Below are positions 7,834-16,621 of a stretch of 23,490 nucleotides of DNA, piece after piece. Positions within the stretch are counted from its first letter, which is position 1, and each line of letters opens with the position of its first letter. Source of the DNA: Methanosarcinaceae archaeon UBA470 (GTDB taxonomy: Archaea; Halobacteriota; Methanosarcinia; Methanosarcinales; Methanosarcinaceae); contig DAKU01000044.1 of the NCBI GenBank assembly GCA_002508425.1, forward strand, positions 2,836-26,325. The letters run 5' to 3'. The translations under genes and the position numbers were made by a program. The notes below the pieces were generated by a model. It saw only the letters and a list, made by a program, of their open reading frames with translations. It was not told where the DNA came from and ran no database searches.

Positions 7834-8514
7834 TTGTTGGAAGGAATAAAAGTTATAATGCACAACGCTATCAGCCTTGACGGCTCGATTCTACATTTCG
7901 AACCAAACTTAGGACTATTCTACCAGATCAGTGCAGGTTTCAATTCAGATATGGTATTGGTAGGTTCCAACACCGCCAAAACAGGTATAGAAATGTTCTA
8001 CCCTGAACCTCCAAAAGAAGAAGTTTCAGACTATTTAAAGCCCCTTGATAAATCTCAATACTGCGTACCCTGGGTAATACCAGACTCAAAGGGCGCGCTA
8101 AAAGGAATGCTGCATATATTGAGAAGATACGAACACTGCAGGGACATTATAATACTACTTTCAGAGAGCACGCCGAAATCATACGTCAAATACCTTGAAG
8201 AAAGGAATTATGACCATTTCTTCGTAGGACATGACCATGTAGACCTGAAAAAAGCCCTTGAACTGGTGTCCAAAAGGTATGGAGTCAAAACAATAACAAC
8301 AGATGCAGGTGTAACTCTCAATTGCCAGCTTCTTGAACAGGGCCTTCTAGATGAAATAAGCCTGCTGATCTCTCCGGTTATTGTCGGGAACATTTCTGTC
8401 AATTTATTTAGCAAACTGCATTCTCCAACTGGAGGAATGAAGCTTGAAATGGTAAAACACGAGGTTATGGAAAATGACCATCTCTGGCTCATGTATCGCG
8501 TGAAATATGAGTAA
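7834..8514 (+). CDS. RibD C-terminal / dihydrofolate reductase-like protein
   Basis: A 226-residue protein of the RibD-C/DHFR-like fold. Seen: the N-terminal strand and SLDG motif (IKVIMHNAISLDGSI), VLVGSNTAKTG in the dinucleotide-binding region, TTDAGVTLNCQLLEQGLLDEISLLISPVIVG in the C-terminal half, the usual family order. Archaeal relatives reduce the diaminopyrimidine intermediate in riboflavin and F420 synthesis with NAD(P)H; this protein is divergent enough that its substrate is not certain. The start is TTG (7834 or 7837): it follows GTGAGGGA at correct spacing, and the first ATG (7858) would cut off the first beta strand. It is followed after 26 bases by the DJ-1 family gene, probably in the same operon. 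Confidence 0.78.
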   Translation: MLEGIKVIMHNAISLDGSILHFEPNLGLFYQISAGFNSDMVLVGSNTAKTGIEMFYPEPPKEEVSDYLKPLDKSQYCVPWVIPDSKGALKGMLHILRRYEHCRDIIILLSESTPKSYVKYLEERNYDHFFVGHDHVDLKKALELVSKRYGVKTITTDAGVTLNCQLLEQGLLDEISLLISPVIVGNISVNLFSKLHSPTGGMKLEMVKHEVMENDHLWLMYRVKYE

Positions 8515-8540
8515 TAAATCATTAAGATGAGGGATCAAAG

Positions 8541-9170
8541 ATGAATAAAATCGCTTACCTGTATGTGTTTGATACTATGGCTGACTGGGAGATTGGCTAC
8601 CTAACTGCTGAATTGAACTCCGGACGCTATTTTAAGAAAGGTGCAACGAGGTGTACAGTAAGAACTGTTGGTCTGATAACAGAACCAATAGTTACAATGG
8701 GTGGTATGCATGTAAAACCTGACATTACAGTCGAGGACTGCAGCGCTGCTGATGCCTGCATTTTGATTTTACCCGGTGGTGACACATGGCTTGAGCCTAT
8801 CCATAATCAAATAATCGAAAAAGTAAAAGAGTTCCTGATTGCCGATGTATTTGTTGCTGCGATCTGCGGTGCAACTGTAGGCCTGGCTCAGGCCGGTCTG
8901 TTAGATAACCATAAGCATACCAGCAATGACCTTGGTTACATGAAGGCAGTCTCCCCAGACTATGCCGGTGAGGCATTCTATAGCCATGAACCTGCAGTTA
9001 CAGACAAGAAACTCATAACTGCATCAGGAATTGCTCCTCTCGAATTTACCCGTGAGGTATTAAAAGAGTTAGATGTGTTTTCTTCCAAAACGCTTGAAGC
9101 ATGGTATAAACTGTATCAAACACATGATGCAAAGTACTTCTATGAACTCATGGATTCCTTGCAGGATTGA
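8541..9170 (+). CDS. DJ-1/PfpI family protein
   Basis: A 209-residue class I glutamine amidotransferase-like protein. Motifs: an acidic residue early (E17 in ADWEIGYL), the GGD turn in LILPGGDTW, and the nucleophile elbow AAICGAT with C109, followed by a histidine-rich HKHTSND segment. This is the pattern of the DJ-1/PfpI superfamily, closest in layout to YdeA-like thiJ/PfpI proteins, which include chaperones, glyoxalases and hydrolases; the actual activity cannot be chosen from sequence. GAGGGA precedes the ATG at good spacing. It lies 26 bases after the RibD-like reductase gene, so a shared transcript is likely. Confidence 0.88.
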   Translation: MNKIAYLYVFDTMADWEIGYLTAELNSGRYFKKGATRCTVRTVGLITEPIVTMGGMHVKPDITVEDCSAADACILILPGGDTWLEPIHNQIIEKVKEFLIADVFVAAICGATVGLAQAGLLDNHKHTSNDLGYMKAVSPDYAGEAFYSHEPAVTDKKLITASGIAPLEFTREVLKELDVFSSKTLEAWYKLYQTHDAKYFYELMDSLQD

Positions 9171-9264
9171 GTTCATTGAAATTTCATCTAATAGAAGCAA
9201 TCTTCAAATAATTGAAATTTTAGAGTAATAGAGTACAAAGAATGAAGATTAATGAGGAGATTGC

Positions 9265-10305
9265 ATGAACAAAGCTTTACTAATACTAACCCTGGCACTT
9301 AGCCTTATAGTTGCAGGTTGCACTGAAAAGCCAATCGAAACACCAAATATTTCCGAAGAGACTACTACAATTACCCATCTTACCTACGGCGGATTTGTGA
9401 TGACTAATATGGCCATTCAGGAACTTGTGATAAATGATACCTCTGTAGTTCTTAGTTATTATGGCCCGAGCCATGAGTTAACACAAAGGTTCATCAAACC
9501 ATTAAACGCAAGTACTCGTTCAAATCTACTGCAACTTTTTAGTGATAGTGCTTTTCTGGAAATGAATGACACGTATGTACCTCAAGAAGGCCAACCAATA
9601 GTTACAGATGTCGGTACTCTGGAGATTAACCTGCAGCAGACAGATCTCAACAAGACCGTTAAAGTGGAACCATATTCGCAAGATTATATGCCAGAAGGTC
9701 TGCAGAAGATAGATCAGGCGTTACTTGACCTCAAACAGTATGCCCTTACTATATCTAGCACAGAAGCAGAGAACATTGCAGAAGAATGGATCAAAAATGC
9801 ACCTACCTATAAGTATGATGGTTCCAACCTAACTTTGATAAACCATGTTACCATGGAATCTTTCCCTGAACAACACAGTCTGACCTATAGTTTTATTAGC
9901 AGCCATGCAGGTTATGGAAACCGTTCAGATCAAATGACAGCTGAGGTCATAACCAATCACACCTTAAATATCAATATGTATCAGGGATTGGTCACATCAG
10001 CTATAATTGATGACGTCTGGGATGAAATGAACCAACAGACGATAGAAAGCGAGCGTACAACGCTGGAATATAAAAATATACTATGTAATGAGACACCTTG
10101 GGCAAAATGGTATGGTGAAGGAAATATTCAGTTCTTCAAAGAACCAACAGAATCCGAACTTATTGTTGCATATTATAGCAATGTTTACGGAATTGAGGTC
10201 ACGGATATAACAGTTGATGGCAACACTGAACAATGCTCCTATACTCTAAAGGTTATGCCAGATGCTGTGCAGGCAATGAAAGATATGGGATGGCAGAATA
10301 CATGA
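9265..10305 (+). CDS. Lipoprotein of unknown function
   Basis: A 346-residue secreted protein with a short basic start, a hydrophobic core and a lipobox (LIVAGC, C19), so it should be lipid-anchored to the outer face of the membrane. Residues of about 35-160 form one domain (ITHLTYGGFVMTNMAIQELVI... with a predicted beta-rich pattern), and the C-terminal part (about 165-346) has alternating strands rich in N-glycosylation-like NxT/S sites (for example NDT, NKT, NRS). I do not recognise a named family. GAGGAG lies five bases before the ATG. It has its own upstream spacer of 94 bp after the DJ-1 gene and converges on the histidine kinase at 10330. Confidence 0.75.
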   Translation: MNKALLILTLALSLIVAGCTEKPIETPNISEETTTITHLTYGGFVMTNMAIQELVINDTSVVLSYYGPSHELTQRFIKPLNASTRSNLLQLFSDSAFLEMNDTYVPQEGQPIVTDVGTLEINLQQTDLNKTVKVEPYSQDYMPEGLQKIDQALLDLKQYALTISSTEAENIAEEWIKNAPTYKYDGSNLTLINHVTMESFPEQHSLTYSFISSHAGYGNRSDQMTAEVITNHTLNINMYQGLVTSAIIDDVWDEMNQQTIESERTTLEYKNILCNETPWAKWYGEGNIQFFKEPTESELIVAYYSNVYGIEVTDITVDGNTEQCSYTLKVMPDAVQAMKDMGWQNT

Positions 10306-10329
10306 TCTTCCATCTCTTTTTAATGTAAG

Positions 10330-11997
10330 TTATACTTTCGAGCAGAAAAAATAGGAGTCCTGATGGACTTTTACATCTTTGCCTGTAGCCGAATATGGCG
10401 CTGTAGTATTATCTTGAATAGGCAATGCTAGAGTAAAAGTACTGCCTTTTCCAGGTTCACTTTCCACATGGATAGATCCTCCGTGCAGTTCAGCAAGTTC
10501 TTTTGCCAAGGAAAGCCCAAGGCCTGTGCCTTCATACTGTCTTGAACAGAACGAATCGAGCTGAGTGAATGGTTTGAAAAGTTTGTCAAGATCATTAGCA
10601 GGTATTCCAATACCAGTATCTTTTACAGATATATAGGCCATTTTATCGTCTTCTGTTGTTTCAATGATTACTGAACCGCCACTCTCCGTAAATTTAATAG
10701 CATTACCAATTAGATTATACAATATTTGCCTAAGTTTTGCTTTATCAGCTTGCACTGTTCCGAATTGCGAATCTGGCTGAAGTTTCAGTATAATCTCTTT
10801 ACTTGCTGCAAGATACTGCATAGCAGAGATCATTTCATCCACAATATCTTTTAAATATATTTTCTCTTTATATAGTTGCATTTTTCCAGATTCAACTTTT
10901 GCTATATCTAAAATTGCATTAATTAATGTCAAGAGATGTTTTCCACTGTTGGATATATTTTTGATATATTTTGCCTGTTTTTCGTTGATCTGACCAAAAT
11001 ATCCCTCCGAAAGTACTTCTGAGAAACCTATGATCGAATTAAGTGGCGTTCTTAATTCATGGCTCATGGTAGCAAGAAATTCGCTTTTTGTGCGATTGGA
11101 GTTCTCAGCGGCAATTTTAGCTTTCAATAATTCTTCTTCATTGTTTTTGCGTTCAGTGGTATCCGTGCAGAAACCAATGATCCTTTCTTCAGATAATTTC
11201 ACAGCTTCAACCGTCATATAAAATCTACTTCTATCTTTTTTAAGGAAGCAGTATTCTCCAGTTGATCTGCCTGTATTAAGAAGATGTTTAAAAGAGTTAA
11301 TAGCATCTTCTTTAGATTCAGGAGCATATAGCTCTAGTCGATGCATATTCAACAATTCATCTTTAGAGTATCCGGTTATCGCACATGCCGCTGGATTTAC
11401 ATCAATGTATCTGCCAGAACTATCTGCCACAAAAATAAGTTGAGGAGAGTTATTAATATAGGCACGATACTTATTCTCACTTTCCTGCAGCACTTGTTCC
11501 GACATTTTCTGTTCATGGATATCTGTAGAGATTTCAAATCTTACCATCCTTCCATCTGGCCACTTTATAGCTTTATCTATGCAACGATACCATCGATTAT
11601 CAACACAATTTTGTAATTCCCAGACATATGTCTGGCCCAGATTGTCTCCAAAAATTCGACTATTAGTGCAAAAAGCGCATGGTTGGCTAAGTTTTTGGAA
11701 TACAGAATGACATTTTTTCCCCACTATTTCTGTTCCATATTTTTTTTTCAGCGGCGAGTTAACAAATAATATTTCATAATTCAATGGGTCACAAACATAA
11801 ACTGGATGGTCAAAGGCTTCCAATATTGAAAGAAGTTGTTCGTGTGTTTTAGCAAGCTCATTCAGAAGTATTGCACTTTCATTAGTTTCTTTTGTGTTTT
11901 GCTTTTTAAACGAATTGGATTCAAGCTCAATAAGACGTGCTCTTAATTCCCCCACTTCCTTTAGAAGCTCCTCTTTTGTTTTTTCCGCATCGTTCAT
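10330..11997 (-). CDS. Soluble PAS-PAS histidine kinase
   Basis: A 555-residue cytoplasmic sensor kinase without membrane helices. It begins with a coiled coil (1-55), then PAS1 (about 57-165), PAS2 (about 171-285), HisKA with phospho-acceptor H313 in MSHELRTPLNSIIGFS, and an HATPase (NLIGNAIKF, DTGIGIP, GTGLGLSLAKEL). PAS1 carries C96, C107 and C110 in the order C-x10-C-x2-C, a cysteine set seen in many anaerobe PAS domains that could bind metal or sense redox; that is inference. The kinase core closely resembles that of the kinase at 1070, suggesting duplication. ATG 11997 is chosen because GAGGCT lies upstream; TTG 12024 and ATG 12012 are alternatives. No response regulator is adjacent. 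Confidence 0.9.
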   Translation of the reverse strand: MNDAEKTKEELLKEVGELRARLIELESNSFKKQNTKETNESAILLNELAKTHEQLLSILEAFDHPVYVCDPLNYEILFVNSPLKKKYGTEIVGKKCHSVFQKLSQPCAFCTNSRIFGDNLGQTYVWELQNCVDNRWYRCIDKAIKWPDGRMVRFEISTDIHEQKMSEQVLQESENKYRAYINNSPQLIFVADSSGRYIDVNPAACAITGYSKDELLNMHRLELYAPESKEDAINSFKHLLNTGRSTGEYCFLKKDRSRFYMTVEAVKLSEERIIGFCTDTTERKNNEEELLKAKIAAENSNRTKSEFLATMSHELRTPLNSIIGFSEVLSEGYFGQINEKQAKYIKNISNSGKHLLTLINAILDIAKVESGKMQLYKEKIYLKDIVDEMISAMQYLAASKEIILKLQPDSQFGTVQADKAKLRQILYNLIGNAIKFTESGGSVIIETTEDDKMAYISVKDTGIGIPANDLDKLFKPFTQLDSFCSRQYEGTGLGLSLAKELAELHGGSIHVESEPGKGSTFTLALPIQDNTTAPYSATGKDVKVHQDSYFFCSKV

Positions 11998-12363
11998 TTT
12001 CTTTAGCCTCATGAAGGTAGCCAATGAATTACTAATCTTGACTCTTCGACTAAATCTATATATAATTGGAGATATATAAAATCATTCTATATCTATAGCA
12101 GGGTGTTAATTGCCCCATGAAACATATAGGAATAAAAGATCTTCAGATAACCAAGGAAAAAAAGTGTATAGGAAATCCATGATCACAAATATAAAAGATG
12201 AATACCTTTTTAGTAGAGATATTTTTGAATGGGATCTCTATCTTATAATTCATCATTTGGCAGAAAAGATAAAATTAACATTACTATCGATATGTTTAAC
12301 AATATGTTTGTGTTCAATGTCTAGAACCCTTTATCATAATAATGATTCAATAATGAGGATAAT
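11998..12363. promoter_or_regulatory. Divergent intergenic region, kinase and glucan phosphorylase
   Basis: A 366 bp AT-rich spacer between two divergent genes, expected to hold both promoters. A TATATATAATTGG-like stretch at about 12057-12075 may serve the kinase. A frame from TTG 12110 crosses it but is not convincing as a gene. Confidence 0.35.
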
Positions 12364-14088
12364 ATGCAGCAATCAGCAAATGAACAAAGATCAATAGCCT
12401 ATTTTTCTATGGAGATAGGAATTGATGAGAAAATCCACACTTACAGCGGCGGTTTAGGGATATTGGCTGGTGATACGATTCGCTCATCAGCTGATCTCAA
12501 AGTTCCAATGGTTGCGATAACTCTTCTATATCGTAAGGGATATTTCCGTCAAAGGATAGAGTCAGATGGATGGCAGAGAGAAGAACCAGCAGCATGGGAT
12601 GTTGAATCCCTTTTGGAGGAAATGCCACAAAGAACTGTTGTTATGCTGGAAGGAAGAACTATCCATTTAAGAGCCTGGAAACATGAAGTAAAGGGTGTTG
12701 GTGGTTATACAGTACCTATCTATTTCCTTGACGCAGATGTACCTGAGAACAATGAATGGGATAGAACTTTAACACATCATCTCTATGGCGGGGATGAGCA
12801 TTACAGACTCTGCCAGGAAGTTATCCTTGGTATTGCAGGTATCAGAATGCTCCGTTCCCTTGGATATCAAAAAATCCAGAACTTTCATATGAACGAAGGA
12901 CATGCAGCACTTCTGACACTTGAGCTACTGGACGAACACGCAAAAAAAGATGGAAGAGGGTATTTAATTGAAGATGATCGAAAAGCTGTGAGAAGAAGAT
13001 GTGTATTTACTACTCATACTCTTGTTGCAGCTGGCCATGACAAATTTTCGATTGAGCTTGCACGGAAAGTACTGGGACCAAGAGAGGATTTCTTTGCTTT
13101 AGAAGGTGTGCTTCATGAAGGAAAGTCTCTTAATATGACACGTCTGGCGCTTAACCTGAGCCGCTACGTAAATGGAGTAGCTAAAAAGCATGGTGAAGCT
13201 ACGCGACTTACTTTTACAGGTTATTCTATTAATTCTATTACGAATGGGGTTCATGCGGGTACCTGGGTGTCAGAACCTTTCCAAAAGCTTTTCGATAAGT
13301 ATATTCCCATCTGGAAACAAGATAATTTCAGCCTGCGCTATGCACTGAGCATTCCAAAAGATGAGATATGGAAAGCTCATATGGAAGCTAAAAGGAAGTT
13401 GATCGATTCTGTTAACCATGAAACAGGCGCTCACATGGATGAGGACACACTGACAATAGGCTTTGCACGAAGGGCTGCTACATATAAAAGAGCTGATTTA
13501 CTGTTCCAGGACTTGGAAAGATTAAAAAGGATATCTTCCCAAGTTGGCAAGATTCAGATAATATATGCAGGCAAAGCGCATCCAAGGGACTATGAAGCAA
13601 AGAAAATTATCCAACACATCTTACAGGCTAAGCAATCTCTAAACGGTGATATAAAGCTAGTATATCTTGAAGATTATAACATGACAATGGGTGCAATGAT
13701 AACGGCTGGAGTAGACGTTTGGCTGAATACACCAGTTCCTCCTCTGGAAGCCTCTGGAACAAGCGGGATGAAAGCTGCTCTTAATGGTGTTCCCAATTTT
13801 AGTATACTGGATGGATGGTGGATAGAAGGAAATATAGAAGGATTTACAGGTTGGTCTATAGGTGAAGCTGTCATTGGGAACGGAGAAAACCGTAATCATT
13901 CACTTGATGCTGTTTCTCTATACGAGAAACTGGAAAAGATAATAATCCCTATGTTCTATGGGAATAGAGAACAATTTATTAGCATGATGACACATTCAAT
14001 TGCTATAAATGGTTCATTTTTTAATACTCATAGAATGATACAGGAGTATGTATTAAATGCATACTTCCCATATAATGGAGAGCAGTGA
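12364..14088 (+). CDS. glgP: Alpha-glucan phosphorylase, short archaeal form
   Basis: A 574-residue GT35 family enzyme that cleaves alpha-1,4-glucan (glycogen) with phosphate to glucose-1-phosphate using pyridoxal phosphate. Seen: the N-terminal IAYFSMEIGID and YSGGLGILAGD motifs, FHMNEGHAALL, TTHTLVAAGHDKF, the IGFARRAATYKRADL region and EASGTSGMKAALNGV, whose lysine K470 is the cofactor-binding residue. The length matches the short alpha-glucan phosphorylases of archaea and some bacteria rather than the 800-residue type. GAGGATAAT precedes the ATG. In methanogens it would mobilise stored glycogen. It is followed by a membrane protein gene after 79 bp; no other glycogen gene is nearby. Confidence 0.93.
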   Translation: MQQSANEQRSIAYFSMEIGIDEKIHTYSGGLGILAGDTIRSSADLKVPMVAITLLYRKGYFRQRIESDGWQREEPAAWDVESLLEEMPQRTVVMLEGRTIHLRAWKHEVKGVGGYTVPIYFLDADVPENNEWDRTLTHHLYGGDEHYRLCQEVILGIAGIRMLRSLGYQKIQNFHMNEGHAALLTLELLDEHAKKDGRGYLIEDDRKAVRRRCVFTTHTLVAAGHDKFSIELARKVLGPREDFFALEGVLHEGKSLNMTRLALNLSRYVNGVAKKHGEATRLTFTGYSINSITNGVHAGTWVSEPFQKLFDKYIPIWKQDNFSLRYALSIPKDEIWKAHMEAKRKLIDSVNHETGAHMDEDTLTIGFARRAATYKRADLLFQDLERLKRISSQVGKIQIIYAGKAHPRDYEAKKIIQHILQAKQSLNGDIKLVYLEDYNMTMGAMITAGVDVWLNTPVPPLEASGTSGMKAALNGVPNFSILDGWWIEGNIEGFTGWSIGEAVIGNGENRNHSLDAVSLYEKLEKIIIPMFYGNREQFISMMTHSIAINGSFFNTHRMIQEYVLNAYFPYNGEQ

Positions 14089-14167
14089 CCAGTTAAATAG
14101 GTTCAATAACAAGATTAGGCACATGATCCTTCATTTATTCATTTGCCTTTTCGTTTTTTAATGACAT

Positions 14168-14749
14168 ATGACAACATCTATTCTCTTCAAAGAACTCTTG
14201 CGTAAGGGCATCCATTTTTTATCTCTAATCATAGTACTAATCTATGCTTACTTGGGAAAGCAGATAATACTAAATCTGCTCAGCTTATATCTTGCATTCA
14301 TTTTATTAATTGAGCATTTCCGCCTTAGTAAAGGTATCAAAATTCCGTTCTTTGATTTTTTATTTAGGGATAAAGAACGGGCATGTATTGGAGGACATGT
14401 TTTTTTTGTCATTGGTTCCCTTATTGCAATTGGAGTTTATAGCAAAGAGGTAGCAATCACTTCAATACTTTTGATTACTTTTGGAGATATGGCAGCTTCT
14501 CTTGTAGGTATAACCTTAGGCAAAACGTATATCAAGGACACTAATAAGTCTTTAGAGGGCAGTGCTGCTGAGTTCTTTACAGACCTCGTTATTGGTAGCG
14601 TAATATTAAAGAATTTGCCTGTAGCTTTTGTTATGGCTTTCGTTGCTACATTGACTGAAACTTTTTTATCAGGCATCGATGATAATTTATCTATACCAGT
14701 ATTTGCTGGCCTTAGTGCAGAGCTTATGCTATTAACTATTTATTTATGA
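14168..14749 (+). CDS. DGK1/SEC59/VTE5-like CTP-dependent membrane kinase or cytidylyltransferase-like protein
   Basis: A 193-residue integral membrane protein with about six hydrophobic helices. It starts with LLRKGIHFLSLI, the RK-H motif usual at the start of this family, and carries ITFGDMAASLVGITLGKTY and KSLEGSAAEFFTDL, the conserved polar motif of the DGK1/SEC59/VTE5 group (CTP-dependent diacylglycerol, dolichol or phytol kinases) and related CDP-archaeol-synthase-like proteins. In archaea a lipid or polyprenol substrate is likely, for instance in recycling of isoprenoid alcohols, but the substrate cannot be read from sequence. No clear ribosome site precedes ATG 14168. Same strand as the phosphorylase gene, 79 bp apart. 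Confidence 0.8.
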   Translation: MTTSILFKELLRKGIHFLSLIIVLIYAYLGKQIILNLLSLYLAFILLIEHFRLSKGIKIPFFDFLFRDKERACIGGHVFFVIGSLIAIGVYSKEVAITSILLITFGDMAASLVGITLGKTYIKDTNKSLEGSAAEFFTDLVIGSVILKNLPVAFVMAFVATLTETFLSGIDDNLSIPVFAGLSAELMLLTIYL

Positions 14750-14778
14750 GAATATCCAGATTAAAAAAGAATAAGAGG

Positions 14779-14896
14779 GTTACAATCCATTCAACTGAAA
14801 ACAGATTTTGTTTAGTTTACTGGGTATTAAAAACTATTTACATATATGGTTTCATAAGTGCATTTGAAGGAGGTACTACTTTGAAGGGATTGTAAC
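14779..14896. repeat. 118 bp element bounded by a 16 bp inverted repeat
   Basis: GTTACAATCCATTCAA at 14779-14794 is matched in reverse complement at 14881-14896 with 15 of 16 bases. Between them is AT-rich DNA, a perfect GGAGGT ribosome site (near 14869-14875) and a TTG at 14881 that opens only a four-codon frame. It looks like a relic: a miniature mobile element, two leftover CRISPR-like repeats in opposite orientation, or the stump of a lost gene. The rest of the 14750-15142 spacer holds nothing else I can name. Confidence 0.4.
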
Positions 14897-15064
14897 TCAA
14901 CTTAATTTGAATAAGTGCTTTATGACATATAAATGTTGTGTCAATTAATACTAGTGTTATCCATTTGGATACCAATATTTTGAACCAAGATGTGATCTAA
15001 AAATATAAGTTTTCCCGCCCTAAATCAAATTTACTTGAGTTAAACACAAGTTGCTTTTTTAGAT

Positions 15065-15078
15065 AGTTATAAATAGTG
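15065..15078 (+). promoter_or_regulatory. TATA box of the DUF4177-like gene
   Basis: AGTTATAAATAG is a good archaeal TATA element. It would place the transcript start near 15096, some 45 bases before the small gene. Confidence 0.4.
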
Positions 15079-15142
15079 CAGCTTCCTACTCTAATTATAC
15101 AATAATACCAAAGGAACTGGAAAAAAGAACAGAGTTGGGAAA

Positions 15143-15319
15143 ATGACACCATGGGAATATGAGATCAGATCAGTAAGATTTGGAGACTGGGATCAGACTA
15201 AAGAAGATCTCAACAAGATAGGTATTGACGGCTGGGAACTAGTCAAATTCTCTGATTATATCGATGAAAACATGCGAATGGCATATTTCAAAAGATCACT
15301 TGATGGCCTTGAGATGTGA
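15143..15319 (+). CDS. DUF4177-like small protein (58 aa)
   Basis: A 58-residue frame: it begins MTPWEYEIRSVRFGDW, continues through LNKIGIDGWELVKF and ends shortly after MAYFKRS. The WEY...V start, the L..G..GWELV core and the terminal YFKR are the signature of the DUF4177 family of small one-domain proteins, whose role is unknown. GGGA lies just before the ATG. It has its own TATA-like element upstream and is flanked by long spacers on both sides. Its small size makes it easy to overlook, but the motif match is good. Confidence 0.75.
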   Translation: MTPWEYEIRSVRFGDWDQTKEDLNKIGIDGWELVKFSDYIDENMRMAYFKRSLDGLEM

Positions 15320-15524
15320 GACAGTTCCGTTTTAATAGATATATTCAATATCTTTTTTGTAAATTCTCGGGCTTAATTAGCAGAGTTTTGGCTAAATGAT
15401 TGTAAAATGAGTTTTGAAGCCATTAGAGATAAGTTAAGAGATGGATAAGAGCTATCGATAAAATAAATAGCTACTTACCTGATGAATAGCTTAGACTAAG
15501 AAGTCCACTTCATTATAGAAAAAT

Positions 15525-15824
15525 TCACTTGTTTATTTCCAGTATCTCAATACCTTTATCAGTAAGACGGTATTTCCCATCATCTTCCATCAGAAGCTCC
15601 TGGTGTAGGAGGTAGTCAATCTGGAATTTGAAGGCTGCCTCTTGCATGCCCAGGTTTTTAAGAAGTTCTTCTTTTGAAGCACCGTAAATCCCAATTTCCT
15701 TGATGATTTTACGGCGCACCGGATTAGAAGCAGCTCTATTCAGCATATCATGTTCAATCTTTTTTGCTTCGCGAGGACCTGGCTTGGTCATTATCATATC
15801 GTCAAGATCGTCTTTTTCTACCAA
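15525..15824 (-). CDS. Winged-helix transcriptional regulator (99 aa)
   Basis: A one-domain DNA-binding protein. After an acidic and lysine-rich start, residues 32-95 form an ArsR-like winged helix: ASNPVRRKIIKEIGIYG, KEELLKNLGMQEAAFKFQIDYL as the helix-turn-helix, and a wing DDGKYRLTDKGIEIL. The start is TTG at 15824, fixed by a perfect AAGGAGGT seven bases upstream; there is no better ATG. It follows the 125-residue gene after 70 bp on the same strand. The upstream gene is divergent from ramA, so this regulator might control the methylamine genes, which is inference only. Confidence 0.8.
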   Translation of the reverse strand: MVEKDDLDDMIMTKPGPREAKKIEHDMLNRAASNPVRRKIIKEIGIYGASKEELLKNLGMQEAAFKFQIDYLLHQELLMEDDGKYRLTDKGIEILEINK

Positions 15825-15894
15825 GAAAAAAACCTCCTTGAAAAGTATTTGGAGCTATCTTATTAATATGCAACGCTACGGAGCCCGCCGAGAA

Positions 15895-16272
15895 TTATGC
15901 AAATAGCTGTTGCGGCATTTTTTCTGGTACAGTCATTGAATTAACTTTTTCTTGTCCATTACTCTGCAGATATGTTTCTTTCTCCATTAATATACCATTG
16001 TCAGGTGCCAGAAATGCAAGTTTTCCATTCTCATATCTCATAGGAGAGCCTATAGCCTTAAAATATTCATTTTTAAGATATTGCATTGCAGCAACAACTG
16101 TTTCTTGATCACATTTAGAAGTACCTAATTTGGCAGAAGCAGTCCCAATAAGGAAATCATTTGCATGTAAAGTAAGATAAAGACTCCAAGTATCGTGATC
16201 TACGAACTGGTGTAGCGTAATGTGGATCGAAGGTATCTCTCCTTCCACAAAAATAAAATCATTAGATTTCAT
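15895..16272 (-). CDS. Protein of unknown function (125 aa)
   Basis: A 125-residue, probably cytoplasmic protein. It has an N-terminal beta-rich half (FIFVEGEIPSIHITLHQFVDHDTWSLYLTLHANDFLIG by prediction), a central helix (QETVVAAMQYLKNEYFKAIG) and a C-terminal tail rich in charged residues. No signal peptide, membrane segment or metal motif is seen, and I do not recognise a family. GGGATG lies upstream of the ATG at moderate spacing. It is divergent from ramA and sits just before the winged-helix regulator, with which it may be co-transcribed. Confidence 0.6.
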   Translation of the reverse strand: MKSNDFIFVEGEIPSIHITLHQFVDHDTWSLYLTLHANDFLIGTASAKLGTSKCDQETVVAAMQYLKNEYFKAIGSPMRYENGKLAFLAPDNGILMEKETYLQSNGQEKVNSMTVPEKMPQQLFA

Positions 16273-16621
16273 GTAAACATCCCACTGTATTTAACTACTG
16301 AACATGGATTTAAATAGCATGCCCATAGGAACTAATATAAGATCTAGATAACAAGGAGAATATGGCCTTGTTAATCGACATGATCAATGTTAGAATCAAA
16401 TACAGTAAAATATAAATACCACTATTTTTCACTAAAATCGTAATATTAGAAATACAGACTAAATGTTATAATTGAGTATAGAATAAACATCAGTAGCTTC
16501 GTCTTAATTTTTTCAATTAAGCGTTCACCCACAACACATTGAAGCACAAAATAGATATAGTAGTGTCTTTAACACAAAACATAGCATTTAAAAGTATAAA
16601 ATACATTTTGAAGGAACTCTC
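16273..16621. promoter_or_regulatory. Divergent control region upstream of ramA
   Basis: A 349 bp AT-rich spacer between two divergent genes. It holds several TATA-like stretches (for example AAAAGTATAAAATAC at about 16590-16604) and a 7 bp stem hairpin (16503-16509 with 16515-16521). I see no gene in it. Confidence 0.4.

Noticed and set aside
12110..12397. 95-codon frame between the histidine kinase and glgP
   Set aside because: It begins at TTG without a ribosome site, overlaps the well-supported glgP start and has no recognisable motif; it looks like chance in AT-rich DNA.
14779..14896. CRISPR array
   Set aside because: Only two copies of a repeat-like motif, in opposite orientation, with no series of spacers and no cas genes nearby.
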